From Cytobacillus oceanisediminis (GTDB taxonomy: Bacteria > Bacillota > Bacilli > Bacillales > Cytobacillaceae), in NCBI RefSeq assembly GCF_004366035.1, contig NZ_SOEE01000002.1, positions 1 through 64,000 of the forward strand: 64,000 nt of DNA, in the 5' to 3' direction. Below are positions 24,793-34,546 of the stretch, one piece after another. The first letter of the stretch is position 1. Every line of letters begins with the position of its first letter. Position numbers and translations under genes: made by a program. The notes under the pieces were generated by a model. It searched no databases and was not told the DNA's origin. It saw only the letters and a program-made list of their open reading frames with translations.

Positions 24793-25560
24793 CTATATGG
24801 TGTTTACGAATTGAAGAATTAGCTGGTTAAGTTCATTTGCACTCTTTGTCGGGATACGGTGGTCAACATTCTCGATAAAATGCAATTCGTTTTGGGGCAA
24901 TTTCTCATGTAATTGCCTTGCATATGAATGAAAAGGCTTATCCTTTTGACCATAAACCAATAAGATAGGCAGAATGATCTCATTTAGCTGATTTACACAA
25001 TTATATTTTAGACTATAACGGTAATATTGCTCGATGTTGCGGTAATCCCCTTTTTTTGCTTCTGAATACATGTGTTTAAACAGTTTTATATTATTTGAAT
25101 TCTTCCAGGAGATGGACCAGGCTAATAAGCTAATCGCTCCTTTACCTGAAAGCTTTATTCCTAAAGAAATCTTCTTTCTCAAGAAATCATCGTTTACATT
25201 GGGCATTGCTCCAATCGAAATTCCCCCTAAAGCTCTTTCAGGAAATGTCAGCATGAATTCTAAAACAATAGAACCGCCCGTAGAATATCCACATAAAAAC
25301 GCTTTATTTATATGAAGGTGGTCCAATAGCCGAATGATATCCTTACAAATCAGCGGATAGGTTATTGGTTCGGAGGAGAATGGGCTTTTTCCGTGACCGC
25401 GTATATCAAAAGTAATTATCTGAAAACTCTTTGAGAGTTCCTCTAATTGATATTTAAAATTTACTGAAGTCAATACAGGCGGGTGGATAAAGACAATCGG
25501 AGTTCCGCTTCCTTTTACAGTATAATACAGGCTGGCGCTGTTCATATTCAGCATTGGCAT
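24793..25560 (-). CDS. Alpha/beta hydrolase
   Basis: 255 residues. Alpha/beta-hydrolase fold: oxyanion HPP near residue 26, DIRGHGKS, nucleophile elbow GYSTGG (Ser near 93), acid in LLVYGQKDKP and the catalytic His in ENVDHRIP. ATG after GAGGTGACAG. It is a general esterase/peptidase-type enzyme whose substrate cannot be told; single gene. Confidence 0.87.
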   Translation of the reverse strand: MPMLNMNSASLYYTVKGSGTPIVFIHPPVLTSVNFKYQLEELSKSFQIITFDIRGHGKSPFSSEPITYPLICKDIIRLLDHLHINKAFLCGYSTGGSIVLEFMLTFPERALGGISIGAMPNVNDDFLRKKISLGIKLSGKGAISLLAWSISWKNSNNIKLFKHMYSEAKKGDYRNIEQYYRYSLKYNCVNQLNEIILPILLVYGQKDKPFHSYARQLHEKLPQNELHFIENVDHRIPTKSANELNQLILQFVNTI

Positions 25561-25799
25561 GGATCTGTCACCTCAATTACATATTTTCTTTAACCATTTT
25601 GCCGGATAGAAAGGGTGGCAAAGATCATCAATCCATACGGAAATACATGCATGGATTCCCTGCTGCCAGCGACAAAGACTTTCTCTTTACCTGCACAGAT
25701 GATCTAATAGCCTAATGGGACGCTATACGATATAAGATAGATTAATTACAAAGAGAGGTCACACGAAAATTCATTCTTGACCGAATTCATTGTCATTTT

Positions 25800-26396
25800 T
25801 TATTGCAGGTGTTTTGGTACATCAGGTGAATTTTTCGTTACAGTTTCAATGAAAATGTTGTCGTGAAGCGGTTTTTGACTGCTTAGATTCACGGGTTGGC
25901 CAGTTTGGATCAGCTGAATAAGATTTTGAATATCTTCCTTTGTGGCAGGCTGTTTTTGCGGTTTTAAAATGTATCCCATTTGCCCGCTGGATTCTATAGT
26001 TGCGAATTCAACGTCACCGATAGATGAAATTCCTGACTGACGAAGCCGAGCCTCTAATTTATCTACAGGCAGGCGTAACTTTTGCAAGTTCTTTTCGTTT
26101 AAAGTTCCGTTTTCAATCACGGGAACTGCTTTACCGGAAATAATGGTTTCACCGCCATCAAACTTTAATTGGATGTATTCGATCACAATTAGGCTTAAGA
26201 TTAGTATCAGAGCAACACCAAAGGTCGCCCAAAGCCCCTTTCCGGTGACAGGTTGAATAAGAAGTGTCCCGATTCCAATCATAATAACTGTTTGAGGTAT
26301 AGTCATTTGTGAGATCGATCTCCTCCCACTAATTCTTAAGAGGATATTACCAACCAAAAAAATAAGAAGGGTTTGCCATATAAGATTTAAATCCAT
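25800..26396 (-). CDS. DUF421 (YetF-like) membrane protein
   Basis: 198 residues from the ATG at 26396, set by GAGGTG. About three helices up to residue 85, then the conserved DUF421 cytoplasmic domain (VIENGTLNEKNLQKLRLPVDKL, then EARLRQSGISSIGDVEFATIE). Family function is poorly known; YetF-like proteins have been linked to germinant or stress phenotypes. Shorter than 220-240-residue relatives at the C-terminus. Confidence 0.85.
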   Translation of the reverse strand: MDLNLIWQTLLIFLVGNILLRISGRRSISQMTIPQTVIMIGIGTLLIQPVTGKGLWATFGVALILILSLIVIEYIQLKFDGGETIISGKAVPVIENGTLNEKNLQKLRLPVDKLEARLRQSGISSIGDVEFATIESSGQMGYILKPQKQPATKEDIQNLIQLIQTGQPVNLSSQKPLHDNIFIETVTKNSPDVPKHLQ

Positions 26397-26702
26397 ATTT
26401 TTCACCTCGATTTATAATTAGAACTATTGTCTGCAGAATTACATTCTTATATTCAACTAAGATCCTGTTGCAAATTTAAATAAAAGACACAATTTCAATA
26501 TTTATTAATTTAAGACTCTAATTAAGGTTATGCGTATACAAGAAGCTCATTAATTGTGGCGTCAAATGCTAGTGTATTGTCGTTTTATGCTAGTTACAGA
26601 AACGGATTATAAAAGTAAAATGAAATAACTATCCCCTTAACAAACATAGCTACGATCATTTTCTAATAACGTTAATGTGTTGATAGATGAGAGGTGTAAT
26701 AT
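26397..26702. other. Gap between DUF421 gene and AraC regulator
   Basis: AT-rich, about 300 bases. No clear promoter box, hairpin or reading frame was identified; it must hold both divergent promoters. Confidence 0.4.
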
Positions 26703-27713
26703 ATGACTTCACATAATCGTATTAAAATTCCGGATGGATTTTGGGCAGGGCTGTACAGACTTGGAATTACAGCTCAAGATGTGGTTAGGAAAGCAAAAAT
26801 GCCACTTACCGTAATCGCTGAATCTGTTGTTACTACTGATCAATATTTCGCTATATGGCAAGCATATTCCGATATTATCGGTGATATGGAGGATGGGATA
26901 ATTAAGCTTCCGACAGTATTTGCAGAATCTCAATATCCACCTTCTGTAATGGCAGCTTACCATGCTCGTGACTATCGGGATGCTCTAAAGAGAATGGCTC
27001 GTTACAAAGAAATGTGTCCTCCTGAAAATATTCGAATTGAGGAGGAAGGCGGCAGTTGTACAATCGAAGTGGAATGGGTAGATACGGATAAACCTGGTCC
27101 ACCGTTGCTTGTTGGAACAACACTTGCATTTTTACTGGAGATAGGGCGACGAGGTACTGGTTTGCCTTTAAAAGCGAGCTTAGTAGAATTTAAACATACA
27201 ATGAATCAAGTACAAGGGATAGAAGCTTACTTTGGCTGCCCTGTTCAGATTGGTGCAAAATGTAACAGATTGACATTGCATAGAGGAGATTTGGATCGCC
27301 CATTTGCGTCTTATAATGCTGAATTACTGGAGGTATTAACTCCTGTATTGGACCAAACATTGGAAGAGCAGCAGCGCCGTCATTCTATAACGGAGATAGT
27401 TAAGTGGATAGTAAAACGCAGTATAACAGGAGAGCGACCAGAAATACAAGATGCAGCAAGAGAGTTGGGTATGAGCGAACGCACCTTACAGCGCAGGCTA
27501 ACTGACGAACAAACAAGCTTCAAACAGCTATTGAGAGAAGCCCGGCATGAACAGGCAAAAGAGTACTTGGCAAACCCTTCTTTAGATATAAAAGAAGTGG
27601 CTTTTCTTGTAGGGTATAAAGATCAGAGCTCGTTCTATCGAGCCTTTCGCTGTTGGGAAGGTACTACCCCTTTGAATTGGCGTAATAAATATGCAAGTAT
27701 TTCAATAAACTGA
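26703..27713 (+). CDS. AraC-family regulator with arabinose-binding-type N-domain
   Basis: 336 residues. N-terminal effector domain of the OruR/ArgR-like 'Arabinose_bd' type (about 20-205, with the conserved RMARY block near 100), then a C-terminal AraC double helix-turn-helix (about 235-330: AARELGMSERTLQRRL, VAFLVGYKDQSSFYRAFR). This type is commoner in Proteobacteria. GAGGTG ribosome site. It lies 36 bases before the SDR gene, which it may co-transcribe with and control. Confidence 0.87.
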   Translation: MTSHNRIKIPDGFWAGLYRLGITAQDVVRKAKMPLTVIAESVVTTDQYFAIWQAYSDIIGDMEDGIIKLPTVFAESQYPPSVMAAYHARDYRDALKRMARYKEMCPPENIRIEEEGGSCTIEVEWVDTDKPGPPLLVGTTLAFLLEIGRRGTGLPLKASLVEFKHTMNQVQGIEAYFGCPVQIGAKCNRLTLHRGDLDRPFASYNAELLEVLTPVLDQTLEEQQRRHSITEIVKWIVKRSITGERPEIQDAARELGMSERTLQRRLTDEQTSFKQLLREARHEQAKEYLANPSLDIKEVAFLVGYKDQSSFYRAFRCWEGTTPLNWRNKYASISIN

Positions 27714-27748
27714 AACCCTCTTAAATGAAAAGTTAAAAGGAGAAATAT

Positions 27749-28546
27749 ATGATGGAAATGGGATTAAACAATAAAACAGCCTTAGTTACAGGTTCCACCA
27801 AAGGAATAGGTAAAGCAATTGCCAAAGAACTTGCCAAAGAAGGAGTTAACGTCCTTATAAATGGACGTCATTATCAAGAGGCAGAACAAACTGTAAAGGA
27901 AATTAAATCAGCTTTTCCAGCCACTTCTCCTCAAAATGCTACAGCTGATCTTGTTGATGCCCAACAAAGAGAAGCATTATTTAAAAAATTTCCCAATGTC
28001 GATATTTTAATTAACAACATCGGAAAATATGAAATTATGCAATATGCAGATGTTACAGATGAGATATGGGAAGAATACTTCCGTACTAACGTATTAGCCG
28101 CAAATGGATTATCCAAATATTATTTAACTAAAATGCTGGAAAATAATGATGGCCGAATTATCTTTATTGCAAGTGAAGAAGCAGTAATGCCTTCTGGACA
28201 GATGCCTCAGTATTGTATGACAAAGTCCATGCTTTTATCATTATCAAAAAGCCTATCTAAGTTAACAAAAGGAACGGAAGTTACAATCAATACGATTATG
28301 CCTGGACCAACGCTTTCTGAAAATGTACAACAAATTATTGAGGATATTTACAATAATGAAAAAATGCCTTTTTCAGAAAAAGAAAGACAATTTATGATTA
28401 ATAATCTGCCTCAATCTGAAATACAGCGATTTATTAAACCGCTGGAAATAGGGAGACTAGCTACATTTTTATGCAGTCCATATGCTTCTGCATTTAAGGG
28501 ATCTCCAATCCGTATGGATGGAGGAATGGTTCCAACCATTTATTAA
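27749..28546 (+). CDS. Short-chain dehydrogenase/reductase
   Basis: 265 residues. Classical SDR: cofactor motif TGSTKGIGKA near 15, NNIGKY instead of NNAG, a Ser in IFIASEE and the catalytic Y-x-x-x-K as YCMTKS, then PGP and the C-terminal GSPIRMDGGM. AGGAG precedes ATG-ATG. Substrate unknown; adjacent to the AraC regulator in the same direction. Confidence 0.9.
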   Translation: MMEMGLNNKTALVTGSTKGIGKAIAKELAKEGVNVLINGRHYQEAEQTVKEIKSAFPATSPQNATADLVDAQQREALFKKFPNVDILINNIGKYEIMQYADVTDEIWEEYFRTNVLAANGLSKYYLTKMLENNDGRIIFIASEEAVMPSGQMPQYCMTKSMLLSLSKSLSKLTKGTEVTINTIMPGPTLSENVQQIIEDIYNNEKMPFSEKERQFMINNLPQSEIQRFIKPLEIGRLATFLCSPYASAFKGSPIRMDGGMVPTIY

Positions 28547-28584
28547 TAGAACTGTAAATGAACATAAGTTTGAATACAATTAAA

Positions 28585-28645
28585 CAATAAGGTTGTTTTA
28601 TGTTCAAGATTAACTGCAAAATAAGGGGCAGGTTGATTGAGGAAG
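28585..28645 (+). repeat. Dispersed two-module repeat, copy 7
   Basis: GGTTGTTTTATGTTCAAGAT, TAACTGC, then ATAAGGGGCAGGTTGATTGA. The left module matches copy 1 closely (TATGTTCAAGATTA). Confidence 0.6.
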
Positions 28646-28736
28646 AAAAAAGGATAGTTATTCACCTGTAAAATAAGTGGAGACGCATTTTCTCATAGAG
28701 ATGAGAAAAAGGAGACAAATATTTTTTGAGTTAATG

Positions 28737-28768
28737 GGTGCTATCCTTGATTGGGATAGTGCTTTTTT
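28737..28768 (+). terminator. Intrinsic terminator
   Basis: GCTATCC ... GGGATAGTGC followed by TTTTTT. Confidence 0.6.
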
Positions 28769-28970
28769 AGATAAAGGCCAATTTGTTGAGTATAGGAGGA
28801 ATTGATAAAACGTAAATCTAACCCCAAAATGATGAAGGTAATGGGCAGCTTAGCGGAGGAGAAATGATGATTGTTTATTCTTAGAATACCTTAGATAAAA
28901 CTTAATACAATGTATTAACATGTTTACCCAGCTTTCAGGCATTACCGTATTAATGTGAGGAGTGAAGTCA

Positions 28971-29468
28971 ATGGAAATTCAAGAAATACTGGAATGGGCT
29001 TTTCAGAGGCATCTAAATCCGTTAAGCTGGTATATTCGCCCTGTCTTTTTAATCGTATTGGTTTATTTTGCATATAAACGCAGCTTGAAAGGTGTTATCA
29101 TAACGTTTGTTTTAATGATGAGCAGTATGGTCTGGTTTCCAGCACCAGAGACGATTAATCAGCAAATGCAGGCAGTTTTGGAATACGAGCAAATGCTCTT
29201 AAGTAACCCTATTTCCGCTAGTTTTACGATTGATTTAATGATGGTTTTTGTGGTTTTAATCTTAATGTCTTTTTGGAAGCATTCCCTTATACTTGGTTTG
29301 ATCATATTGAATGTTACACTTGTTGGAAAGGTTGGCCTGTCATTACTATTTACAGGCGAGAATGGCTGGGCACCTCTAGGAAACACGATTTTTGGGCTGA
29401 TTTTGATAAATGGTACCGGTGCGTTCATAATGTATAGAAAACGAAAAAATAAATTAGTAAAGGAATAA
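28971..29468 (+). CDS. Hypothetical four- or five-helix membrane protein
   Basis: 165 residues from the ATG after GAGGAGTGAAG. Hydrophobic segments at about 24-38, 44-62, 88-106, 110-130 and 138-155, a basic C-terminal tail (RKRKNKLVKE). No recognised motif; single gene. Confidence 0.65.
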   Translation: MEIQEILEWAFQRHLNPLSWYIRPVFLIVLVYFAYKRSLKGVIITFVLMMSSMVWFPAPETINQQMQAVLEYEQMLLSNPISASFTIDLMMVFVVLILMSFWKHSLILGLIILNVTLVGKVGLSLLFTGENGWAPLGNTIFGLILINGTGAFIMYRKRKNKLVKE

Positions 29469-29598
29469 ACTTTTTCATAAAAAAGCGGCAATTTTTCTTT
29501 TAAACTACCATGAAAAGCCCTACTAAATAGACGCAGTTCAATCATTTTAGAATGCCTGGTCAGTAATTTATTTTTTTGGATAGGAGGTTTCCGAAATG

Positions 29599-29740
29599 GT
29601 TTCCAGTATATCCTAAGTTCTTGAGTCTTCGAACTGAATGCCGAATATTGGACACCGGCCTTTGCTTGTCAAAGTAATCTGCACCTAAATCAACATACAT
29701 TTCTTTTCTGGTAAGCAGATAATATGCAATACGCACTTTC
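29599..29740 (-). pseudogene. Transposase-like C-terminal scrap
   Basis: One minus frame reads YYLLTRKEMYVDLGADYFDK then VRRLKNLGYT. The 'LGADYFDK...RxLxxLGY' pattern is typical of transposase C-termini. The start and remaining domains are absent. I cannot assign the IS family safely. Confidence 0.5.
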
Positions 29741-29772
29741 GGAGAGGTAAAGCCTTAAACCGGTAGTATAAA

Positions 29773-29809
29773 TTAATGCCCTTCTCTCAAGAAGGGCATT
29801 AATTTTTCT
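29773..29809 (+). terminator. Strong hairpin/terminator
   Basis: TTAATGCCCTTCT / AGAAGGGCATTAA stem, then TTTTTCTTTTT. Confidence 0.75.
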
Positions 29810-29960
29810 TTTTCCATCTATTCCGTTTGTTTTTATTGGTGCGATGTTCCCGTGAACCATCCCATTAAATTTTAAGGGTGTTCGATTTCGCCAAATACCT
29901 TACAACATCCGCTGGCTGCCCATTTATCACGGAAGGGCTTGCCATAAACATATATGGTGA

Positions 29961-29980
29961 TTAGGGGCAGGTATAAATTG
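29961..29980 (+). repeat. Dispersed repeat core, copy 8
   Basis: TTAGGGGCAGGTATAAATTG; diverged core without a left module. Confidence 0.4.
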
Positions 29981-30165
29981 AAACAGTTATAGTCTTCGCA
30001 GCCCACGGCTCCGTTCATAGCCAGTACACTGCTATCACATCATTTCTTGCTTTAAACAAGCCTCGTGTTCCCACTGCAGATCCATTACCTGTACAATTCA
30101 ATCTCACTGCCAATAGTGCTAACCATCCACTATACTAATCTATTAAACCGGTGAATCACGCACCG

Positions 30166-30205
30166 AAAGAATGTCCCGTATTTATCTGGGACATTCTTTT
30201 TATTT
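30166..30205. terminator. Hairpin at the left end of the xyl region
   Basis: AAAGAATGTCCC / GGGACATTCTTT 12-bp stem with T-run on the plus side. The same 12-base arm recurs in the terminator after xylE (37111-37157). Confidence 0.7.
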
Positions 30206-30221
30206 CGGCCGATCAATTGGT

Positions 30222-31403
30222 CTATTTATTCAGGTTTTCCTGCAGATCCGAGTTCAGAAAATTTTCAGTTGCATAAGCGGAGGCTCCAAGTGCTGTGGAG
30301 TAGATCGATAAATCTGCAAATGTAATGTTCAGGTTTTTTTGATTAAATTTTAAGGAATGGGAGTCGACAACTTCCATAATTGAATCTTTCAATAATTCTC
30401 TGGCAATTGCTAAGCGATTTCCTATAATGATTTGCTCGGGGTTGAATGTATTGATGATATTGTTGATGCCAATGCCGAGGCATCTGCCAATTTGACGGAA
30501 CAGATCTTTCACTTCCTCATCTTCTTCCGCCATTTCAACTAATGACTCCAGGTTCAGATCATCCCGTTTTAAGGATGATTGAATATTCTTTGCCTGGGTT
30601 AGTAGTGCCTGTTCAGAAGCGTACAATTCCCAGCATCCTTTGCTGCCGCATCTGCATTCTTTTCCATCTATATCAATCACCATGTGGCCCATTTCACCGG
30701 AGAAGCCTTCAGCGCCCCGATATAGGCTGTTTTGTAAAATAAAGCCGACTCCTATTCCAATACCAGCACTTACATAAATAAGGTTTTCAAACTCTTTCCC
30801 GGCACCGAAACGCTTTTCCCCGTATGCTCCGGCGTTTGCTTCGTTGTCGATAATAACGGGAAGGTGAAACTCTGTTTCGATTTCTGCCTTTAAATTGATA
30901 TCTGTCCAGCCCAGATTAGGTGCCAGCAGGATATTGCTGCCTTCCTTATTGACGATTCCTGGAACACCAATACCGATTCCGATCACACCATACGGGCTCT
31001 CAGGGGTAGAGTCCAATAAAGATTGGATAACTTCTTTTATGACAAGTATGGTTTCTTCATATCTCATACTTTTCATATGCTTCAAATTCTCGCTCACAAT
31101 ATTGCCAGATAAATCAGTTATGACACCTAAGATATAATTAACCCCTAAATCAATTCCAATTGCATATCCTGCTCGTTCATTAAAGAGCAGCATAACAGGG
31201 CGTCGTCCGCCGCTCGATTTGCCTGGTCCTGTTTCGGAACAGATTTTTTCTTCTATCAGCTCATTGACTAATGAGGAAACAGTTCCTTTAGTCAGTCCCA
31301 AATGCTGTGAGATATCAGCCCGTGAGATAGGGGATTGGTCGATGATCGTCTGCAGAACGCGCGATTTGTTTTTCATTTTTACCAGCTGCTGATTCCAAGT
31401 CAT
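30222..31403 (-). CDS. xylR: Xylose operon repressor XylR (ROK family)
   Basis: 393 residues from the ATG at 31403, which follows GAGGAGAAAG; a longer in-frame start exists but lacks a site. N-terminal MarR-like helix-turn-helix (about 25-65: ISRADISQHLGLTKGTVSSLVNEL), then ROK sugar-kinase-like domain with GIDLGVNY, GVPGIV and the zinc motif C-x-C-x(4)-C (CRCGSKGC). Divergent from xylA with a matching operator between. Xylose binding should release DNA. Confidence 0.93.
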   Translation of the reverse strand: MTWNQQLVKMKNKSRVLQTIIDQSPISRADISQHLGLTKGTVSSLVNELIEEKICSETGPGKSSGGRRPVMLLFNERAGYAIGIDLGVNYILGVITDLSGNIVSENLKHMKSMRYEETILVIKEVIQSLLDSTPESPYGVIGIGIGVPGIVNKEGSNILLAPNLGWTDINLKAEIETEFHLPVIIDNEANAGAYGEKRFGAGKEFENLIYVSAGIGIGVGFILQNSLYRGAEGFSGEMGHMVIDIDGKECRCGSKGCWELYASEQALLTQAKNIQSSLKRDDLNLESLVEMAEEDEEVKDLFRQIGRCLGIGINNIINTFNPEQIIIGNRLAIARELLKDSIMEVVDSHSLKFNQKNLNITFADLSIYSTALGASAYATENFLNSDLQENLNK

Positions 31404-31431
31404 TATCTTTCTCCTCAAATCCTCAATTTCT

Positions 31432-31460
31432 TTGTCTATTACAATCATATTCCATTTATA
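31432..31460 (+). promoter_or_regulatory. xylA promoter
   Basis: TTGTCT, 17 bases, TTTATA, placing transcription start just before the XylR operator. Confidence 0.55.
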
Positions 31461-31484
31461 CCATAATTAAAAATAAAAATAAAA

Positions 31485-31511
31485 CTTAGTTCATCCAATA
31501 GACAAACTAAG
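31485..31511. promoter_or_regulatory. XylR operator
   Basis: CTTAGTTCATC-CAATA-GACAAACTAAG: 11-bp arms with 9 matches, closely matching the B. subtilis xyl operator (TTAGTTTGTT...AACAAACTAA). Confidence 0.85.
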
Positions 31512-31542
31512 TATATGGTGGTAAAATCGATTTGTAATCAAA

Positions 31543-31556
31543 TGAAAGCGATAACA
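31543..31556 (+). promoter_or_regulatory. cre site (CcpA) before xylA
   Basis: TGAAAGCGATAACA matches every position of the TGWNANCGNTNWCA consensus. It lies between operator and xylA start, so CcpA would block the operon when glucose is present. Confidence 0.88.
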
Positions 31557-31584
31557 AATCAAAAAAAAAGATGGAGGAATGAAA

Positions 31585-32916
31585 ATGAACTACTTTAATA
31601 ATGTAAATGGAGTAAAATACGAAGGTCCAGATTCTAATAATCCATTGGCTTTTAAATATTATAATCCTGAAGAAATCATCAACGGCAGAAAAATGGAAGA
31701 CATTCTCCGCTTTGCAGTGTCTTACTGGCATACCTTCACTGCGGAAGGCACAGATCCTTTCGGAGATGGAACGATGATCCGTTCATATGACAGATTTTCC
31801 GGAATGGATTTGGCCAAGGCGCGTGTAGAAGCATCCTTTGAATTCTATGAAAAACTGAATGTTCCATTTTTCTGTTTCCATGACGCTGATATTGCGCCTG
31901 AAGGGAATACATTAAGCGAAACTTTTAAGAACTTAGATGAAATTACGGCCATGATGAAGGAATACATGAAATCCAGCAAAACAAAGTTATTATGGAATAC
32001 CGCTAATATGTTTTCACATCCGCGCTGGCTTCACGGAGCCGCGACGGCACCTAACGCTGATGTTTTTGCCTATGCAGCAGCAAAAGTGAAAAAGGGACTT
32101 GAGATCGGCAAGGAGCTGGGTGCTGAGAACTATGTATTCTGGGGCGGCCGAGAGGGATACGAAACATTGCTGAATACGAATATGAAGCTTGAATTAGATA
32201 ATCTTGCGCGCTTCTTCCATATGGCAATCGATTATGCAAAGGAAATTGGGTTTGATGCACAATTCCTGATCGAGCCGAAGCCGAAGGAGCCTACTAAACA
32301 TCAATATGATTTTGATGTGGCAACCAGTTTATCATTCTTGCAATCTTATGGCTTAAAAGACTACTTTAAATTCAATATTGAAGCAAACCACGCGACCCTT
32401 GCCGGCCATACATTTGAGCATGAACTGCACACTGCGCGCATAAATGGAATGCTTGGTTCTGTAGATGCAAACCAGGGAGATACCCTGCTGGGATGGGATA
32501 CTGACGAATTCCCGACAGACATTTATTCAACTGCACTGGCAATGGTAGAAATTCTTAAAAATGACGGCCTTGGAACAGGCGGCCTTAACTTTGATGCGAA
32601 AGTACGAAGAGGATCATTTGACCCTGAGGACCTGTTCTATGCTCATATAGCAGGAATGGATACATTTGCGGTTGGCGCAAAAGTTGCACAGCGTTTAATT
32701 GAAGATAAAGTATTAGACAACTTTATTGCTGACAGATATAGCAGCTATACAGAAGGCATCGGCCTTGAAATCGTTGAAGGAAGGGCAGACTTCCGCAAGC
32801 TTGAAAAGCATGCCCTTCACCTTGAAAAGATTGAAAACAAGTCGGGAAGACAGGAACAGCTAAAAGCTGTCCTAAATAAATACATTCTCGAAGCCTATGC
32901 GAGTGTAAAAGCGTAA
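31585..32916 (+). CDS. xylA: Xylose isomerase
   Basis: 443 residues from ATG 31585; the ATG six bases earlier touches the GGAGGA site, so the second is better placed. Converts D-xylose to D-xylulose. Seen: [10 protein letters not shown] (catalytic His), [10 protein letters not shown], metal-binding [10 protein letters not shown] (Glu and Lys), [18 protein letters not shown] and SVDANQGD (Asp). A class II (longer) xylose isomerase. First gene of the xyl operon. Confidence 0.96.
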   Translation: MNYFNNVNGVKYEGPDSNNPLAFKYYNPEEIINGRKMEDILRFAVSYWHTFTAEGTDPFGDGTMIRSYDRFSGMDLAKARVEASFEFYEKLNVPFFCFHDADIAPEGNTLSETFKNLDEITAMMKEYMKSSKTKLLWNTANMFSHPRWLHGAATAPNADVFAYAAAKVKKGLEIGKELGAENYVFWGGREGYETLLNTNMKLELDNLARFFHMAIDYAKEIGFDAQFLIEPKPKEPTKHQYDFDVATSLSFLQSYGLKDYFKFNIEANHATLAGHTFEHELHTARINGMLGSVDANQGDTLLGWDTDEFPTDIYSTALAMVEILKNDGLGTGGLNFDAKVRRGSFDPEDLFYAHIAGMDTFAVGAKVAQRLIEDKVLDNFIADRYSSYTEGIGLEIVEGRADFRKLEKHALHLEKIENKSGRQEQLKAVLNKYILEAYASVKA

Positions 32917-32936
32917 GAGATTAAGACAAAAAGATT

Positions 32937-32976
32937 AAATGTACTGGGAATGCAATAGTGCCCCAGTACATTTTTA
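32937..32976 (+). terminator. Attenuator-like hairpin between xylA and xylB
   Basis: AAATGTACTGGG ... CCCAGTACATTTTT: 11-12-bp stem with T's. It would reduce but not abolish read-through into xylB, a common way of making xylA more abundant. Confidence 0.7.
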
Positions 32977-33022
32977 AAAGTAAAGATTAGCATACATTTC
33001 ATTAACTAAAGGATGATCAATC

Positions 33023-34525
33023 ATGAAATATGTAATCGGGATTGACCTTGGCACCAGCTCGGTAAAAGTTTTATTAATGAATCAAATGGGAGAAGTATGC
33101 AGCGAAGTTTCCAGGTCTTATCCGCTCATTCATGAAAAGTCGGGTTATAGTGAACAGGACCCCGGTGAATGGATTGATAAAACAGTGGCTGCTCTTAAAG
33201 AACTTACAGAGCAGTTTGATGGAAGTGCGGAAGACATTCAAGGAATCAGTTTTTCAGGCCAAATGCACGGCCTGGTCCTTCTGGATGAAGAGTATAAGGT
33301 TCTGCGCAATGCAATCCTCTGGAATGATACCCGAACGACAGAGCAGTGTAAACAGCTCTATGAAATGGCTGGTGAGAAGCGTCTGCTTGAAATCACAAAG
33401 AATCCGGCATTGGAAGGATTTACTTTACCAAAGCTGCTTTGGGTGAAGCAGTATGAGCCGGAAGTTTTTGAAAAAGCGGCTGTATTTATGCTCCCTAAAG
33501 ATTATCTTCGCTTTAAACTGACTGGAAGGATTCATAGTGAATATAGTGATGCAGCGGGTACTTTGCTTCTGAATGCCGGCCGGAAAATGTGGAGTGAAGA
33601 GATATGCGGGCTAACCGGGATTGATGTGAATATCTGTCCGCCTTTAGTTGAATCCCATGAATGTGTAGGGACGTTAAAGGATGAGATTGCTGAGAAGACG
33701 GGATTATCTGCTTTAACGAAGGTATTTGCAGGAGGAGCTGACAATGCATGCGGTGCGATCGGTTCAGGTATTCTGTCAGATGGCAAAACATTATGCAGCA
33801 TTGGCACATCCGGAGTCGTTTTATCCTATGAAGAACAGAATAACAAGGATTTTAAAGGGAAAGTCCATTACTTTAATCATGGTGAAGAAAATGCCTATTA
33901 CACAATGGGCGTAACCCTGGCAGCGGGACATAGTTTGAGCTGGTTTAAAGATACGTTTGCAGAAATGGAATCATTCGACTCCCTGCTGGCTGAAATGAGT
34001 GAGGTTCCGATTGGATCGAACGGTCTTTTGTTTACGCCATATTTAGCCGGTGAGCGTACGCCATATGCAGATTCGCAAATTCGCGGAAGCTTTATCGGCA
34101 TGGACTCCTCACATAATCGAAATGACTTTGTAAGATCGGTCATTGAAGGAATTACCTTTTCTTTAAATGAATCGATTGAAATATTCAGGGAAAGCGGCAA
34201 GCTGGTCGATACAATCATTTCAATAGGCGGAGGCGCCAAAAGTGATGCCTGGCTGCAAATCCAGGCCGATATCTTCAATAGCAAAATTGTAAAGCTTTCA
34301 AGTGAACAAGGACCTGCTGTAGGTGCGGCTATGCTAGCGGCTTACGGATGCAAATGGTATGAATCTCTGGAAGCCTGTGCTGATGATTTCATAACATACG
34401 AAAAGACGTATACGCCAATCCCTGAAAACGTTAAGAAATATCAGGAGCTTTTCCAGATATACAAAGAAGTTTATGCGCAAACCAGGAAGCTGAATGAGGG
34501 TTTGGCCGGTTTTAGGAAAAAGTAA
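33023..34525 (+). CDS. xylB: Xylulokinase
   Basis: 500 residues. FGGY-family kinase that phosphorylates D-xylulose to xylulose 5-phosphate. IDLGTSSVK phosphate loop at the N-terminus, FSGQMHGLV, GGADNACGAIGSG, GTSGVVL and IGGGAKSDAWLQIQADI near the C-terminus. AAGGATGAT ribosome site. Followed 21 bases later by galM. Confidence 0.96.
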   Translation: MKYVIGIDLGTSSVKVLLMNQMGEVCSEVSRSYPLIHEKSGYSEQDPGEWIDKTVAALKELTEQFDGSAEDIQGISFSGQMHGLVLLDEEYKVLRNAILWNDTRTTEQCKQLYEMAGEKRLLEITKNPALEGFTLPKLLWVKQYEPEVFEKAAVFMLPKDYLRFKLTGRIHSEYSDAAGTLLLNAGRKMWSEEICGLTGIDVNICPPLVESHECVGTLKDEIAEKTGLSALTKVFAGGADNACGAIGSGILSDGKTLCSIGTSGVVLSYEEQNNKDFKGKVHYFNHGEENAYYTMGVTLAAGHSLSWFKDTFAEMESFDSLLAEMSEVPIGSNGLLFTPYLAGERTPYADSQIRGSFIGMDSSHNRNDFVRSVIEGITFSLNESIEIFRESGKLVDTIISIGGGAKSDAWLQIQADIFNSKIVKLSSEQGPAVGAAMLAAYGCKWYESLEACADDFITYEKTYTPIPENVKKYQELFQIYKEVYAQTRKLNEGLAGFRKK

Positions 34526-34546
34526 GCTGACTTAAGGGAGATCGAC

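Larger units (their letters stand above)
28547..28970. other. Gap with repeat and terminator
   Basis: Contains a two-module dispersed repeat (28585-28645), a small GAGATGAG hairpin, and a terminator (28737-28768). No gene is supported. Confidence 0.5.
29469..30221. other. Gene graveyard of about 750 bases
   Basis: No intact gene. Minus-strand scraps that read like protein are a transposase-like piece (29599-29740), a 27-codon frame ending DVVRYLAKSNTLKI (about 29870-29952), and one ending GTRGLFKARNDVIAVYWL (about 30015-30119). Also present are a repeat core (29964-29973) and two hairpins. Confidence 0.5.
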
